DNA of 30,974 bases from Chloroflexota bacterium (GCA_016210495.1 JACQUC010000260.1:1-30974), one strand, 5' to 3'. Shown: positions 22,272-30,967, counted from the first letter of the stretch. The notes: generated from the letters alone by a model not told the origin. Translations and numbers: made by a program.

Positions 22272-24824
22272 TTGACGGCACAGGTCAAGCAAGACGAATG
22301 GATTCAAACCGTCTGTTGCATGTGCCAGAACGCGTGTGGGCTTACGGTCCACGTCGTCGATGGCACGGTGGTAAAGGTCGAGGGAGACACGACCAATCCC
22401 CATAATCTGGGCAGGATTTGCGCCAAGGGAAACGCCTCGATTATGGGGCTCTACGATCCCAATCGGATCGCCAAGCCGCTGAAGAGGACCAATCCTCAGA
22501 AGGGTATCGGCGTCGATCCCCAGTGGCGGGAGATCGAATGGGAAGAGGCCCTGAGTATCGTCGCGGCGAAGCTGAAGGAGATCTACGACGAAGACCCTCG
22601 CCAGCTCCTGTTCAACAGCTTCGACGTCCAGGCCTTTATGCCCATCGGCCTCTGTTTCAACTCGGCCTTCGGCACGCCCAACTTCACCACCGGGTCGGCG
22701 CGCTACTACTGCGGCAATGGCTTCCACCCGATAACCTACACCACTCAAGGCGTGTTTTTCGCCGAGCCCGACCTGGATTACTGCAACTACCTGCTCTTGA
22801 TTGGCAGCCAGAACGGCTTCGTGGCCAATACAAACCCGATGGGGCTCACACAGAAAATGTCCGACGCGCGCATCCGCGGCATGCGCGTTGTGGTGGTCGA
22901 CCCGGTGTGCTGCAACGCTGCAGCTAAGGCGGACGAGTGGATACCTATCAAGACGGGGACTGACACCGCCCTTGCGCTGGGGATGCTCGACGTCATCCTC
23001 AACGAGCTGAATATCTACGACGCCGAATTCCTCCGGAAATACACCAATGCGGCGTACCTCATCGGGTCGGACGGTCTGTACATCAGGGATCAGGCCACCG
23101 GCAAGCCTCTGCTCTGGCATTCCCTGCGCGGCCAGGCGATCCCTTACGACGAAATCGACCCCACCGCCGCTGTGCTGGAGGGAGCGTTCACGGTGGAGGG
23201 GCAGCAAGCCAAGCCTGCCTTTCAGCTCCTCAAGGAGCACGTCCGTAACTATTCATTGGAGAAGGTCGCCAAAATCACGACCATCCCGGCCGAGACCATC
23301 CACAGGATCGCCAAAGAGTTCGCCACGGCTGCCAGAGTGGGCAGCAAGATCGTCGTTCACGGGCAGGAGCTTCCTTACCGTCCGGCCTGCGCCAATTGGA
23401 ACCGCGGTCCTATTGCCCACAAGCACGCCATGCACGTGGGCTATGCCATCCAGTTGCTCAACGTGGTTATGGGAGCCATCGACGTTCCCGGTGGGCACCT
23501 GGGCATAGCCGTCAAAGGCCCGAGCTGGGAGCCCAGCGAGGGGCCTGATGGTATACTGGTCGCCGCGCCCATCGTGGCCATGATCTACGGCGTCTACCCG
23601 CCACGCAAGGTCAAAAGACCGCAGACCCTGGAGCTAATGGAGCTGCTCCCGGTGGCGGTCTACGGCGGGCCAATCGTCCCGGCGACGCTGATGGAGCCGG
23701 AGAAGTTTGGCCTCGACTACAAGTGCAAGATGATGATCGTCTGTCGCAGCAACACGCTGATGAGCGGAGCCGAGCCTGAGCGGATGGCCGAAGCTTATGC
23801 CAGCGTTCCGTTTACGGTTTCGTTTTCCACCTTCGTCGACGAAACGGCAGAGCTGGCGGACATCGTCTTGCCCGACACACACTGGCTGGAGAGACTCGAT
23901 CCTTTCCCGAACATGCTTATCGAGTGGCTGCTCGCGGGCGAAGGCTCCTGGTACTATATGGTGCGCCAGCCGGTCGTCAATCCGTACGGCGAATCCAGGC
24001 ACTGGGTCGAGGTTATTCTGGAGCTTGCCGACCGCATCGGCATCCGCGCCAACTTCAGCCAGGTGGCCAACACGCTCTTGCAGCTCAAAGACGATTGCAG
24101 GCTGGACCCCGCGGTGAAATACTCCTACCCAGAAATCATAGATCGCATCCTCAAGTCGCGCTTCGGCAGCGAGCACAGCCTAGAATGGTTCAAAGCCCAC
24201 GGCTTTGTCACACAGCCCCGCTCCATCGAGGAAGCGTATCCGCGACCCTTCATCAAGGGCAGGATTCCGCTCTACCTGGAGCACTATATCCGGGCAGGAC
24301 GCGAGGTCGAAAAGGTGACCAGGGAGCTAAACATCCCCTGGGAGGTCGACGACTACCAGCCTATGCCGGAGTGGAAGCCCTGCGAGGCCCACGAGAGTCG
24401 AGATCCCGCGTTCCCCTTCATTGTGACGAATTTCAAGGTGCCGTTTCACACGCATTCATGGTCCAGCCAGAACCCCTGGCTGGAGGATGTCTCGTTCCAG
24501 TCGCTCTGGGAGCCCGACTCCATCTTGATCAACAGTCGCGCGGCGGCGGCGCAGAACATCGTCGATGGCGAGCTGGTGTGGCTGGAAAGTGAACGCGGTA
24601 AGCGTGTCCGGGGCAGGGCCAGGGTGACCGAGTGTGTGCACCCCGATGTGGTCGCAACCATTGGTCTGTCCGGCAACTGGGCTAGGGGCACACCCATCGC
24701 CCGGGGCAACGGCATTCACCTCAACAAGCTGATACCCTACGATCTGAAAAGGATGGACTACGTTTCCGCCGGCCTGGACGCCTGCGTGCGGGTCAAAGTT
24801 GTGAAAGCGGGTGAAGTGAGATGA
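22272..24824 (+). CDS. Molybdopterin oxidoreductase catalytic subunit A1 (DMSO reductase superfamily, Cys-ligated, no Tat signal)
   Basis: 850 residues. C15-x2-C18-x3-C22 and C50 (GRICAKG) bind one [4Fe-4S] cluster. Domain sequence typical of the Mo/W-bis-MGD superfamily follows, including LLIGSQNGFVANTNP, VVVVDPVCCNAAAKADEWIPIKTGTDTALALGML, ADIVLPDTHWLERLDPFP and a C-terminal dinucleotide-binding domain (SILINSRAAAAQNI ... ATIGLSGNWARGTPIARGNG). C147 in RYYCGNGFHP lies where the metal-binding residue is expected, predicting cysteine ligation as in PsrA, ArrA or acetylene hydratase. No twin-arginine signal is present: the first cluster begins at residue 15. The start is TTG 22272 with GGAGGGG 5 bases upstream. 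The substrate is unknown. It overlaps the FeS subunit gene by 4 bases (ATGA). Confidence 0.9.
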   Translation: MTAQVKQDEWIQTVCCMCQNACGLTVHVVDGTVVKVEGDTTNPHNLGRICAKGNASIMGLYDPNRIAKPLKRTNPQKGIGVDPQWREIEWEEALSIVAAKLKEIYDEDPRQLLFNSFDVQAFMPIGLCFNSAFGTPNFTTGSARYYCGNGFHPITYTTQGVFFAEPDLDYCNYLLLIGSQNGFVANTNPMGLTQKMSDARIRGMRVVVVDPVCCNAAAKADEWIPIKTGTDTALALGMLDVILNELNIYDAEFLRKYTNAAYLIGSDGLYIRDQATGKPLLWHSLRGQAIPYDEIDPTAAVLEGAFTVEGQQAKPAFQLLKEHVRNYSLEKVAKITTIPAETIHRIAKEFATAARVGSKIVVHGQELPYRPACANWNRGPIAHKHAMHVGYAIQLLNVVMGAIDVPGGHLGIAVKGPSWEPSEGPDGILVAAPIVAMIYGVYPPRKVKRPQTLELMELLPVAVYGGPIVPATLMEPEKFGLDYKCKMMIVCRSNTLMSGAEPERMAEAYASVPFTVSFSTFVDETAELADIVLPDTHWLERLDPFPNMLIEWLLAGEGSWYYMVRQPVVNPYGESRHWVEVILELADRIGIRANFSQVANTLLQLKDDCRLDPAVKYSYPEIIDRILKSRFGSEHSLEWFKAHGFVTQPRSIEEAYPRPFIKGRIPLYLEHYIRAGREVEKVTRELNIPWEVDDYQPMPEWKPCEAHESRDPAFPFIVTNFKVPFHTHSWSSQNPWLEDVSFQSLWEPDSILINSRAAAAQNIVDGELVWLESERGKRVRGRARVTECVHPDVVATIGLSGNWARGTPIARGNGIHLNKLIPYDLKRMDYVSAGLDACVRVKVVKAGEVR

Positions 24825-25438
24825 GCAATAAGTACGGAATGGTCATCGATCTGAAGCGGTGCGTGGGATGCCAGAGCTGTACAGTCGCGTGCAAGGCTGA
24901 GAACGGCACACCGCAAGGGGTGTATCTGGGCAGGGTCCTCGAGCAGGAGGTGGGCACCTACCCCAACGCAAAACGGGAGTTTTTGCCCGTGCTGTGCAAC
25001 CAGTGCGAGGATGCTCCCTGCTTGAGGGCCTGTCCGACGGGTGCGACGTACCAGTTGGAGAATGGCATTATCGACGTCGACAACAAGAAGTGCATTGGCT
25101 GTCGAACCTGCTACGTCTCCTGTCCGTACCACAATCGCTTCTATGTCACTTCGGAGGTGCTAAAGCGTGGCGCGTACGGCAATGGGCACCTTACGCCTTA
25201 CGAAAAGGCAAAACTGGGACGTTACGAGGCGGGCACGGTAACCAAATGCGACTTCTGCGCCCACCGTGTGGCCGAGGGTTTGGATCCCGCGTGCGTGATT
25301 ACCTGCCCAGCCAAAGCGCGCACCTTCGGCGATCTCAACGATCCCGGCAGCGAAGTGAACCGGCTGATCCACCAGCGGCGGGGATACCAGCTTCACCCGG
25401 AGTATCAGACGAAGCCCTCTGTGTACTACATAGAATGA
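24821..25438 (+). CDS. Four-cluster [4Fe-4S] ferredoxin subunit B (DmsB/NrfC/PsrB type)
   Basis: 205 residues with four cysteine groups: CVGCQSCTVAC (14-24), CNQCEDAPCLRACP (59-72), CIGCRTCYVSCP, and CDFC ... DPACVITCP. All sixteen expected cysteines are visible, so it should carry four [4Fe-4S] clusters and pass electrons between a molybdopterin subunit and the NrfD anchor. The ATG overlaps the A1 stop (ATGA), which couples their synthesis. It is the only B subunit in the cluster and must serve both A1 and A2, unless another is encoded elsewhere. Confidence 0.95.
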   Translation: MSNKYGMVIDLKRCVGCQSCTVACKAENGTPQGVYLGRVLEQEVGTYPNAKREFLPVLCNQCEDAPCLRACPTGATYQLENGIIDVDNKKCIGCRTCYVSCPYHNRFYVTSEVLKRGAYGNGHLTPYEKAKLGRYEAGTVTKCDFCAHRVAEGLDPACVITCPAKARTFGDLNDPGSEVNRLIHQRRGYQLHPEYQTKPSVYYIE

Positions 25439-25471
25439 GAATACAGCGAGAAATGAGGAGGGAAGCGATTC

Positions 25472-26368
25472 ATGGGCACGGCTAGAGTCATAGTAAAGAG
25501 ACGCAAATTCATCATCGGGTACCACGAGCAGGATCAATGGACCTGGCTGATCGCGTCCGCGTTCTTCTTTGGCAAGATCGGCGCGGGGTTGTTTTTCGTT
25601 TCTCTTCTACTCGGAGAGGGTAACCGAATGGGCATCCTCGTGGGCACGCTGATCGTGCTCATCGGCAAAGGCGGCGCCCACCTGCTCTACCTTGGCCGTC
25701 CCGAGCGTTTCTGGCGAGCGATGCTCAGGCCGGCGACCTCCTGGGTATCGCGGGGCCTGATCGCCATGGGCGTCCTGATTGGCTTCGGCATCATCTTCTA
25801 TTTCGTGGCTCCACCATACAGTCAGCCCATTCAAGCATTGCGGGCCATCGCCCTTCTGGTGGCGCTGTTCGTAATGATCTACGATGGCTTTCTGATGAAC
25901 TCCTCGCCGGCCATACAGTTTTGGAACAACGCGCTGCTGCCCGTGCTGTGCTTCTTCTACGCGCTGCTGGGAGGCAGCACCCTGACTTTCCTGCTGGCGA
26001 GCCTGTCGACATCTGGCGTCGTGCGAATGGAGCAGATCGAGTCTTTAGAAACGAGCATCCTCTTGTTCAATCTGGCGCTCCTTATCATCTACCTCGTGAG
26101 CGCCTCGGGAGCCAGCTCGGGGGCCAGGGTTTCTGTCGAAGAATTGCTCAGCGGCAGGTTCAGAATGCCGTTCCTCCTTGGCGTCGTCGTCGTGGGCATC
26201 GGCGTGGCGATTGGCGCCGACCTGCTGTTCGCGGCCGACAGGAACGTCGCCTACCTGTGGCTGCTGCTTGCCGGCGACCTGGTGGGACACTTTCTCGTGT
26301 TCTACCTCTTCTTGAGGGCAGGGGTGTTCTCGCCGCAGCGGCTGCGGGGCCCGGAGCGCTACGCGTAG
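25472..26368 (+). CDS. NrfD/PsrC-type quinone-interacting membrane anchor subunit C
   Basis: 298 residues with about eight membrane helices, for example WLIASAFFFGKIGAGLFFVSL, GILVGTLIVLIGKGGAHLLYL and FLLGVVVVGIGVAIGADLLF. The conserved GRPERFWRAMLRP..SWVSRG stretch after helix 2 is characteristic of NrfD proteins (compare LGRP.RAW....F..SW.S.E). NrfD anchors exchange electrons with membrane quinones for DmsAB-, PsrAB- and NrfC-type subunits. It lies 33 bases after subunit B, with GGAGGGAAG upstream of the ATG. It carries no cytochrome motifs. Confidence 0.92.
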   Translation: MGTARVIVKRRKFIIGYHEQDQWTWLIASAFFFGKIGAGLFFVSLLLGEGNRMGILVGTLIVLIGKGGAHLLYLGRPERFWRAMLRPATSWVSRGLIAMGVLIGFGIIFYFVAPPYSQPIQALRAIALLVALFVMIYDGFLMNSSPAIQFWNNALLPVLCFFYALLGGSTLTFLLASLSTSGVVRMEQIESLETSILLFNLALLIIYLVSASGASSGARVSVEELLSGRFRMPFLLGVVVVGIGVAIGADLLFAADRNVAYLWLLLAGDLVGHFLVFYLFLRAGVFSPQRLRGPERYA

Positions 26369-26380
26369 AGGCGATACGTC

Positions 26381-26406
26381 TGATCCGCCTGAGCTACGTC
26401 GGATCA
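26381..26406 (+). promoter_or_regulatory. Hairpin before the second molybdopterin gene
   Basis: TGATCCG (26381-26387) pairs with CGGATCA (26400-26406) around a 12-base loop. It ends two bases before the GAGGAGG ribosome site (26408-26414) of the next gene. No T-tract follows. It could protect or tune the downstream message; this is inference. Confidence 0.5.
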
Positions 26407-26419
26407 CGAGGAGGCTGTA

Positions 26420-28990
26420 GTGCCCATTTCGCTTCAGCAAGACGAATGGGTCCCCACCGTGTGCCATATGTGCCAGAACGCGTGCGGTGTCAAGGCGCAC
26501 GTCGTCGATGGCACGGTGGTGAGGATCGAGGGCGACGCTGACAACCCCCACAACTTCGGGCGGATCTGCGCCAAGGGCAACGCCGCGCTCATGGGCCTGT
26601 ACGACCCGCATCGCATCGGCAGGCCTCTGAAGAGGACGAACCCCAAAAAAGGCCTGGGAGTCGATCCCCAGTGGCAGGAGATCGAGTGGGAAGAGGCCCT
26701 CAGCACCATCGCCGAGAAGCTCAAGGATATTTACGAGGAAGACTCGCGCCAGCTCCTCATCCACAGCTTCGATCCACAGGCCTATATTCCGATAGGGCTC
26801 TGTTTCACCTCGGCTTTTGGCACGCCCAATTTTACCGCCGGCGCAGCGCGCTACTACTGCGGCAACGGCTTTCACCCGATAACCTACACCACCCAGGGCG
26901 TCTTCTTCTCCGAGCCCGATGTTGACGTCTGCAACTACATGCTATTGATCGGCAGCCAGAACGGCTTCGTCGCCAACACGAACCCGATGGGTCTGACCCA
27001 GAAGACCGCCGACGCTCGCCTGCGCGGAATGAAGGTCGTCGTGGTCGATCCTGTCTGCTGCAACGCCGCGGCCAAGGCGGACGAATGGATACCCATCAAG
27101 CCGGGCACCGATGCGGCCTTCGCTCTGGGAATGCTGAACGTCATCGTCAACGAGCTGAATGTCTACGACGGCGAATTCCTGCGCAAGTACACGAACGCCG
27201 CCTATCTAATTGGCACCGATGGCCTTTACGTGAGGGATGAGGCAGGCGACAAGCCTCTGCTTTGGGACATGGATCTGAGCGCGCCGGTGCCTTATGACCA
27301 GATCGACGCCAACAGGGCCGCCCTGGAGGGGGAGTTCGAGGTCCAGGGTCAGAAGGCGAAGCCCGCCTTCCAACTGCTCAAAGAGCACCTGCAAAAGTAC
27401 CCGCTCGAGAGAGTGGCTGAGATCACGACCATCCCCGCGGAGACCATTCGCAGAATCGCCCGGGAGTTCGCCACCGCCGCGCGGGTCGGCAGCACGGTCG
27501 TCATTCACGGGCAGGAGCTACCTTATCGCCCAGTTAGCGCCAACTGGAATCGCGGGCCCATTGCCCACAAGCACGCGATGCACGTGGGCTACGCCATTCA
27601 GATGCTCAACATCGTCGTAGGCGCCATCGACGTTCCCGGCGGGCACATGGGAGTGGCCGTCAAGGGGCCGGACTGGGAGCCCAGCGAGGGACCGGATGGG
27701 CTGCTCGTGGCCGCGCCGGTGGTGACCCTGACCTACGGCGTCTATCCGCCGCGCAAGGCCAGAAGGCCGCAAACGCTGGAGCTGATGGAGCTGATGCCCG
27801 TGTCGGTTTACGGCGGACCTTTCGTTCCGGCGACGCTGCTGGAGCCGGAGAAGTTCGGGCTGGACTACCGGTGCAAGATGATGATTCAGGTTCGCTCCAA
27901 CACCGTGCTGAGCGGATTCGAGCCGCGGCGTATTGCCGAAGCCTACGCCAACATTCCCTTCGTCGTGTCGTTTGCGACAGTGGTCGACGAGACGGCAGAG
28001 CTGGCGGACATCGTCCTACCCGACACGCACAGTCTGGAAAGGCTCGATCCCTTTCCCAACAGATTGACGGAGTTTATTCTGGCCGGGGAAAGCTCCTGGT
28101 ACTACATGCTGCGCCAACCGGTGGTGAAGCCGTACGGGCAGGCGCGGCACTGGATCGAAGTATTGCTCGATCTCGCCGACCGCATCGGCATCCAAGCCAA
28201 CCTGTACCAGGTCGCCAACACTTTGCTGCGGCTCAAGGATGGGGAAAAGCTGGACCCGCGGGTCAAGTACGCGTACGCAGAGATCGTGGACCGGGCGCTC
28301 AGGTCGCGTTTTGGCGACGAACACGGGCTCGAATGGTTCAAGGCCAACGGATTCATTACGCTGCCGCGCTCGATACAGGAGGCCTACCCGCGGCCGTTCG
28401 TCAAGGGCAGGATTCCGCTGTACCTGGAATACTACATCCGGGCCGGGCAAGACGTGGAGAAAATAACCAAGGAAATGGGCATCTACTGGGAGACCGACGA
28501 CTACATCCCACTTCCCGAGTGGAAGCCCTGCGAGTCGCACGAGAGCAACCCGAGCTACCCCTTGATCGCCACCAACTTCAAGGTCCCGTTCCACACCCAT
28601 TCTTACACGGCGGAAAACCCCTGGCTGGAGGACGTGTCTTTTCAGTCGCTCTGGGAGCCCGACTCGATCCTCATCAACAGCAAGACGGCGGCGGCGCAAA
28701 ACATTGCCAACGATGACGCGGTGTGGCTGGAGACGGAGCGAGGCCACCGTGTCCAGGGCCGGGCCAAGGTCACGGAGTGCATCCATCCCGAGGTGGTGGC
28801 GACGATTGGGCTGAGTGGCCACTGGGCCAAAGGGATGCCAATAGCTCGTGGAAACGGCATCCACTTCAATAGCTTGATACCGTACGACCTGAAACGCATG
28901 GATTTCGTCTCGTCGGCGCTGGATGCGTGCGTGCGTGTTAGAGTTCTCAAGGCTAGCCAAGTCGTAGCAGAAGCAAAGGGCGGGCCCTGA
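26420..28990 (+). CDS. Molybdopterin oxidoreductase catalytic subunit A2, paralogue of A1
   Basis: 856 residues, strongly similar to A1 along the whole length. It keeps CHMCQNAC with GRICAKG for the [4Fe-4S] cluster and the same predicted metal ligand, C147 in RYYCGNGFHP. Differences from A1 cluster in stretches such as HSLRGQAIPYDEIDPTAA versus DMDLSAPVPYDQIDANRA and in the C-terminal tail (SQVVAEAKGGP), so the two probably differ in substrate or regulation instead of one being decayed. There is again no Tat signal. The GTG start at 26420 has GAGGAGG 5 bases upstream. Placed after A1-B-C, it most likely shares the same electron-transfer subunits. Confidence 0.9.
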   Translation: MPISLQQDEWVPTVCHMCQNACGVKAHVVDGTVVRIEGDADNPHNFGRICAKGNAALMGLYDPHRIGRPLKRTNPKKGLGVDPQWQEIEWEEALSTIAEKLKDIYEEDSRQLLIHSFDPQAYIPIGLCFTSAFGTPNFTAGAARYYCGNGFHPITYTTQGVFFSEPDVDVCNYMLLIGSQNGFVANTNPMGLTQKTADARLRGMKVVVVDPVCCNAAAKADEWIPIKPGTDAAFALGMLNVIVNELNVYDGEFLRKYTNAAYLIGTDGLYVRDEAGDKPLLWDMDLSAPVPYDQIDANRAALEGEFEVQGQKAKPAFQLLKEHLQKYPLERVAEITTIPAETIRRIAREFATAARVGSTVVIHGQELPYRPVSANWNRGPIAHKHAMHVGYAIQMLNIVVGAIDVPGGHMGVAVKGPDWEPSEGPDGLLVAAPVVTLTYGVYPPRKARRPQTLELMELMPVSVYGGPFVPATLLEPEKFGLDYRCKMMIQVRSNTVLSGFEPRRIAEAYANIPFVVSFATVVDETAELADIVLPDTHSLERLDPFPNRLTEFILAGESSWYYMLRQPVVKPYGQARHWIEVLLDLADRIGIQANLYQVANTLLRLKDGEKLDPRVKYAYAEIVDRALRSRFGDEHGLEWFKANGFITLPRSIQEAYPRPFVKGRIPLYLEYYIRAGQDVEKITKEMGIYWETDDYIPLPEWKPCESHESNPSYPLIATNFKVPFHTHSYTAENPWLEDVSFQSLWEPDSILINSKTAAAQNIANDDAVWLETERGHRVQGRAKVTECIHPEVVATIGLSGHWAKGMPIARGNGIHFNSLIPYDLKRMDFVSSALDACVRVRVLKASQVVAEAKGGP

Positions 28991-29013
28991 CCCTAACATT
29001 CTCGCAAAGGTAG

Positions 29014-29035
29014 ATCGGAGCTTGCGCTCGCCGAT
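29014..29035 (+). terminator. Possible hairpin after the molybdopterin operon
   Basis: ATCGGAGC, loop TTGC, GCTC then CGAT (with a two-base bulge) form a hairpin 24 bases after the A2 stop. No T-run follows, so factor-independent termination is doubtful. Confidence 0.3.
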
Positions 29036-29070
29036 ATGTAAATGTCTGCAGTGCCGACGGCATCACCAGC

Positions 29071-29093
29071 GTAGGGGCGCGGTCTCCGCGCCC
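29071..29093. repeat. GTAGGGGCG hairpin repeat, copy 3
   Basis: GTAGGGGCGCGG, TCT, CCGCGCCC. Same family as 16495-16517 and 22164-22187. It lies between the molybdopterin operon and the histidine kinase. Confidence 0.7.
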
Positions 29094-29160
29094 TGGGCGG
29101 GGGGCGGACCTCTCCGTACCTGTGCACTTGCTGGCACGGCGCTTGCTGAGGGAATCAGGC

Positions 29161-30735
29161 GTGAGACCATACTTGCGCAAGCACCATAAATGGTTCAACC
29201 AGCCAAGGGAAAGCCTTATCCTCGCGCTCGCGTTACTTCTCGTCGTGGGCGCGTTCATAATGGACGTGTTCTTTTTTCCCGAAGCCATCCTGCCGGGTCC
29301 CCCTTTCTTCCTCTCGATACTCGTCGCCGCGTACTTTCTCTCACCGCGCACCACAGCCGGGGTCGCCGTATTCGCGACGGTGCTGAAGCTGGCTGACGAC
29401 CTGATTCAGGGCACACCAGTATGGCTATTGACTCTGTATTTCATCGCCCTTGTGCTCGTCGGCTTTGCAGGCACGGCGCTGGCCAGTAAGATCAGACGTG
29501 AGGCTATGTTGGCAGACGAGCGCGAGCGGTACCTGGCGCGGCAGGATGAGTTGCTGCGCGTATCCACCAAGATACTGGGGCAAACAACGCTTGAAGGCCT
29601 GCTGCAGGCAACGGCCGACGGTGCGCGCGTGCTCACAGGTGCCCGAATCGCCATCACGGGGCACGGTTACGTAAGTGGCTCCTTTCGTGTTGGGGCATCC
29701 TCGCGGGCTCCTGGCGCCATAACATGCCCTCCCGGCGACCAGTTCAAGGTCGAGCGCGGTGGAGTGTACCTCGAGCTCATCGAGAAACTGGAGTCCATCC
29801 GTCTCACCGACGAGGAGATGCGCAGCCATCCCGCTTGGCGGGGCTTGCCCCCCGACCATGGGCCGCTGCGCGGACTGCTTGGTGCCCGCCTGGTCGGACG
29901 AGATGGCCGAGCCAACGGTCTGCTTATGGTCACCGACAAAGAACAGGGCGAATTCACGCCCGAAGACGAGACCCTGTTGCGACAACTGGCCGCGCTGGCT
30001 TCGTTGGGGTTGCAGCACATCGAAGCCAGATGGGATGCTGAGCACCATGCCGCGGAGCTGGACGTGTCCAACAAGGAGTTGCAAGGTTTCGCGTATTCGG
30101 TGGCTCACGACCTTAGGGCTCCCTTGCGACACGTCAACAGCTTCGCCCAGATCGTCCAGGAAGAGTACGGTGATAGGCTTGACGAGCGTGGGAAGGAATA
30201 CCTTGGGTTCCTCAGCAGCGCCAGCCAGAAGATGGGGCAATTGATCGACGACTTGTTGCAACTGTCGCGCGTGACGCGGGCGGAGATGCTCCGCCAGCCT
30301 GTCAACCTGAGCGAGATTGCCCAGTCGGTCGCGGTGGAGCTCCGCAAGAAGGAGCCGGACCGCAAGGTGGAGTTCGCTATTATCCCAGGCGCGGTCGCCA
30401 ACGGTGATCTGCAGCTCCTGCGTGCTGTGCTCGAGAACCTCATCGAGAACGCTTGGAAATTCACATCGACGCGCGCTCTGGCAAGTATAGAGTTTGGTGT
30501 TACCCAGCAGAACGGTACTCCGGTCTTCTTCGTGAAGGATAACGGCGTAGGTTTCGACATGGCCTACGTCGAGAAGCTATTCGGGGCCTTCCAGCGGTTA
30601 CACCGAGCCGAGGAGTTCCCCGGCACCGGCATCGGTCTTGCAATAGTACAAAGGATCATCCAGCGCCACGGAGGGAGTGTCTGGGCCGAAGGGGCGGTGG
30701 ACGAGGGGGCGACGTTCTACTTTGCGCTGGAGTAG
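29161..30735 (+). CDS. Membrane-bound sensor histidine kinase with GAF domain
   Basis: About 524 residues. Three or four membrane helices (about 20-110; LILALALLLVVGAFIMDVFF, FFLSILVAAYFL, VWLLTLYFIALVLVGFAGTALA) lead through a helical linker to a GAF domain (about 140-285; ATADGARVLTGARIAI ... EFTPEDETLLRQLAALASLGL). A HisKA domain follows with phospho-acceptor H316 in FAYSVAHDLRAPL, then an HATPase domain with NLIENAWKFT, DNGVGFDMAYVEKLFGAFQRLH and GTGIGLAIVQRI. This matches phytochrome-like/bacteriophytochrome-type kinases, but the GAF has no evident chromophore motif. The start is set at GTG 29161 with GAGG 9 bases upstream; a GTG at 29122 is in frame but lacks a ribosome site. No response regulator is in the window. 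Confidence 0.9.
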   Translation: MRPYLRKHHKWFNQPRESLILALALLLVVGAFIMDVFFFPEAILPGPPFFLSILVAAYFLSPRTTAGVAVFATVLKLADDLIQGTPVWLLTLYFIALVLVGFAGTALASKIRREAMLADERERYLARQDELLRVSTKILGQTTLEGLLQATADGARVLTGARIAITGHGYVSGSFRVGASSRAPGAITCPPGDQFKVERGGVYLELIEKLESIRLTDEEMRSHPAWRGLPPDHGPLRGLLGARLVGRDGRANGLLMVTDKEQGEFTPEDETLLRQLAALASLGLQHIEARWDAEHHAAELDVSNKELQGFAYSVAHDLRAPLRHVNSFAQIVQEEYGDRLDERGKEYLGFLSSASQKMGQLIDDLLQLSRVTRAEMLRQPVNLSEIAQSVAVELRKKEPDRKVEFAIIPGAVANGDLQLLRAVLENLIENAWKFTSTRALASIEFGVTQQNGTPVFFVKDNGVGFDMAYVEKLFGAFQRLHRAEEFPGTGIGLAIVQRIIQRHGGSVWAEGAVDEGATFYFALE

Positions 30736-30741
30736 CGGTCC

Positions 30742-30820
30742 GAACCGCAGATTGACGCAGGTTACGGGATTGCACAGATTATCAGATTCGTCATCTGCGA
30801 AATCTCTTAATCTGCTTATA
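30742..30820. repeat. CGCAGATT-type palindrome, copy 2 (right end truncated)
   Basis: GAACCGCAGATTGACGCAGG matches the start of the element at 21348-21441, and AATCTCTTAATCTGC its right half. The expected final GTGGTTC is missing; the next element begins instead, so copy 2 was probably cut by that insertion. Confidence 0.6.
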
Positions 30821-30821
30821 A

Positions 30822-30967
30822 CGAGGCATGGTCATAAATCCAACACGGCGCTCAAAAGCGGACTGGGAACGTTGAGCCGGCAGCGCCCCGCAAGGCGGGG
30901 CCCGCCCCCTCGCGGGCGAGACGCCCGCACCCCCAGATTCCTCCCAGCCAATTATGACCACGCCTCG
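30822..30967. mobile_element. Small MITE-like element with 16-bp inverted ends
   Basis: CGAGGCATGGTCATAA (30822-30837) is inverted as TTATGACCACGCCTCG (30952-30967), with one mismatch. The 146-base element holds two further GC hairpins: GCCCCGC AAG GCGGGGC around 30884-30900, and GCGGGC GAGA CGCCCGC around 30912-30928. It has no coding capacity. A target duplication could not be confirmed because the sequence ends at 30974. Confidence 0.6.

Noticed and set aside
22233..23240. 335-codon minus-strand frame opposite the first molybdopterin gene
   Set aside because: Antisense shadow; the matching frame also appears opposite the paralogue A2, as expected from shared codon use and not from a gene.
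29161..30735. Calling the kinase a bacteriophytochrome
   Set aside because: The kinase half looks phytochrome-like, but the sensory part has membrane helices and a GAF without a recognisable chromophore-binding motif or PAS-PHY arrangement.
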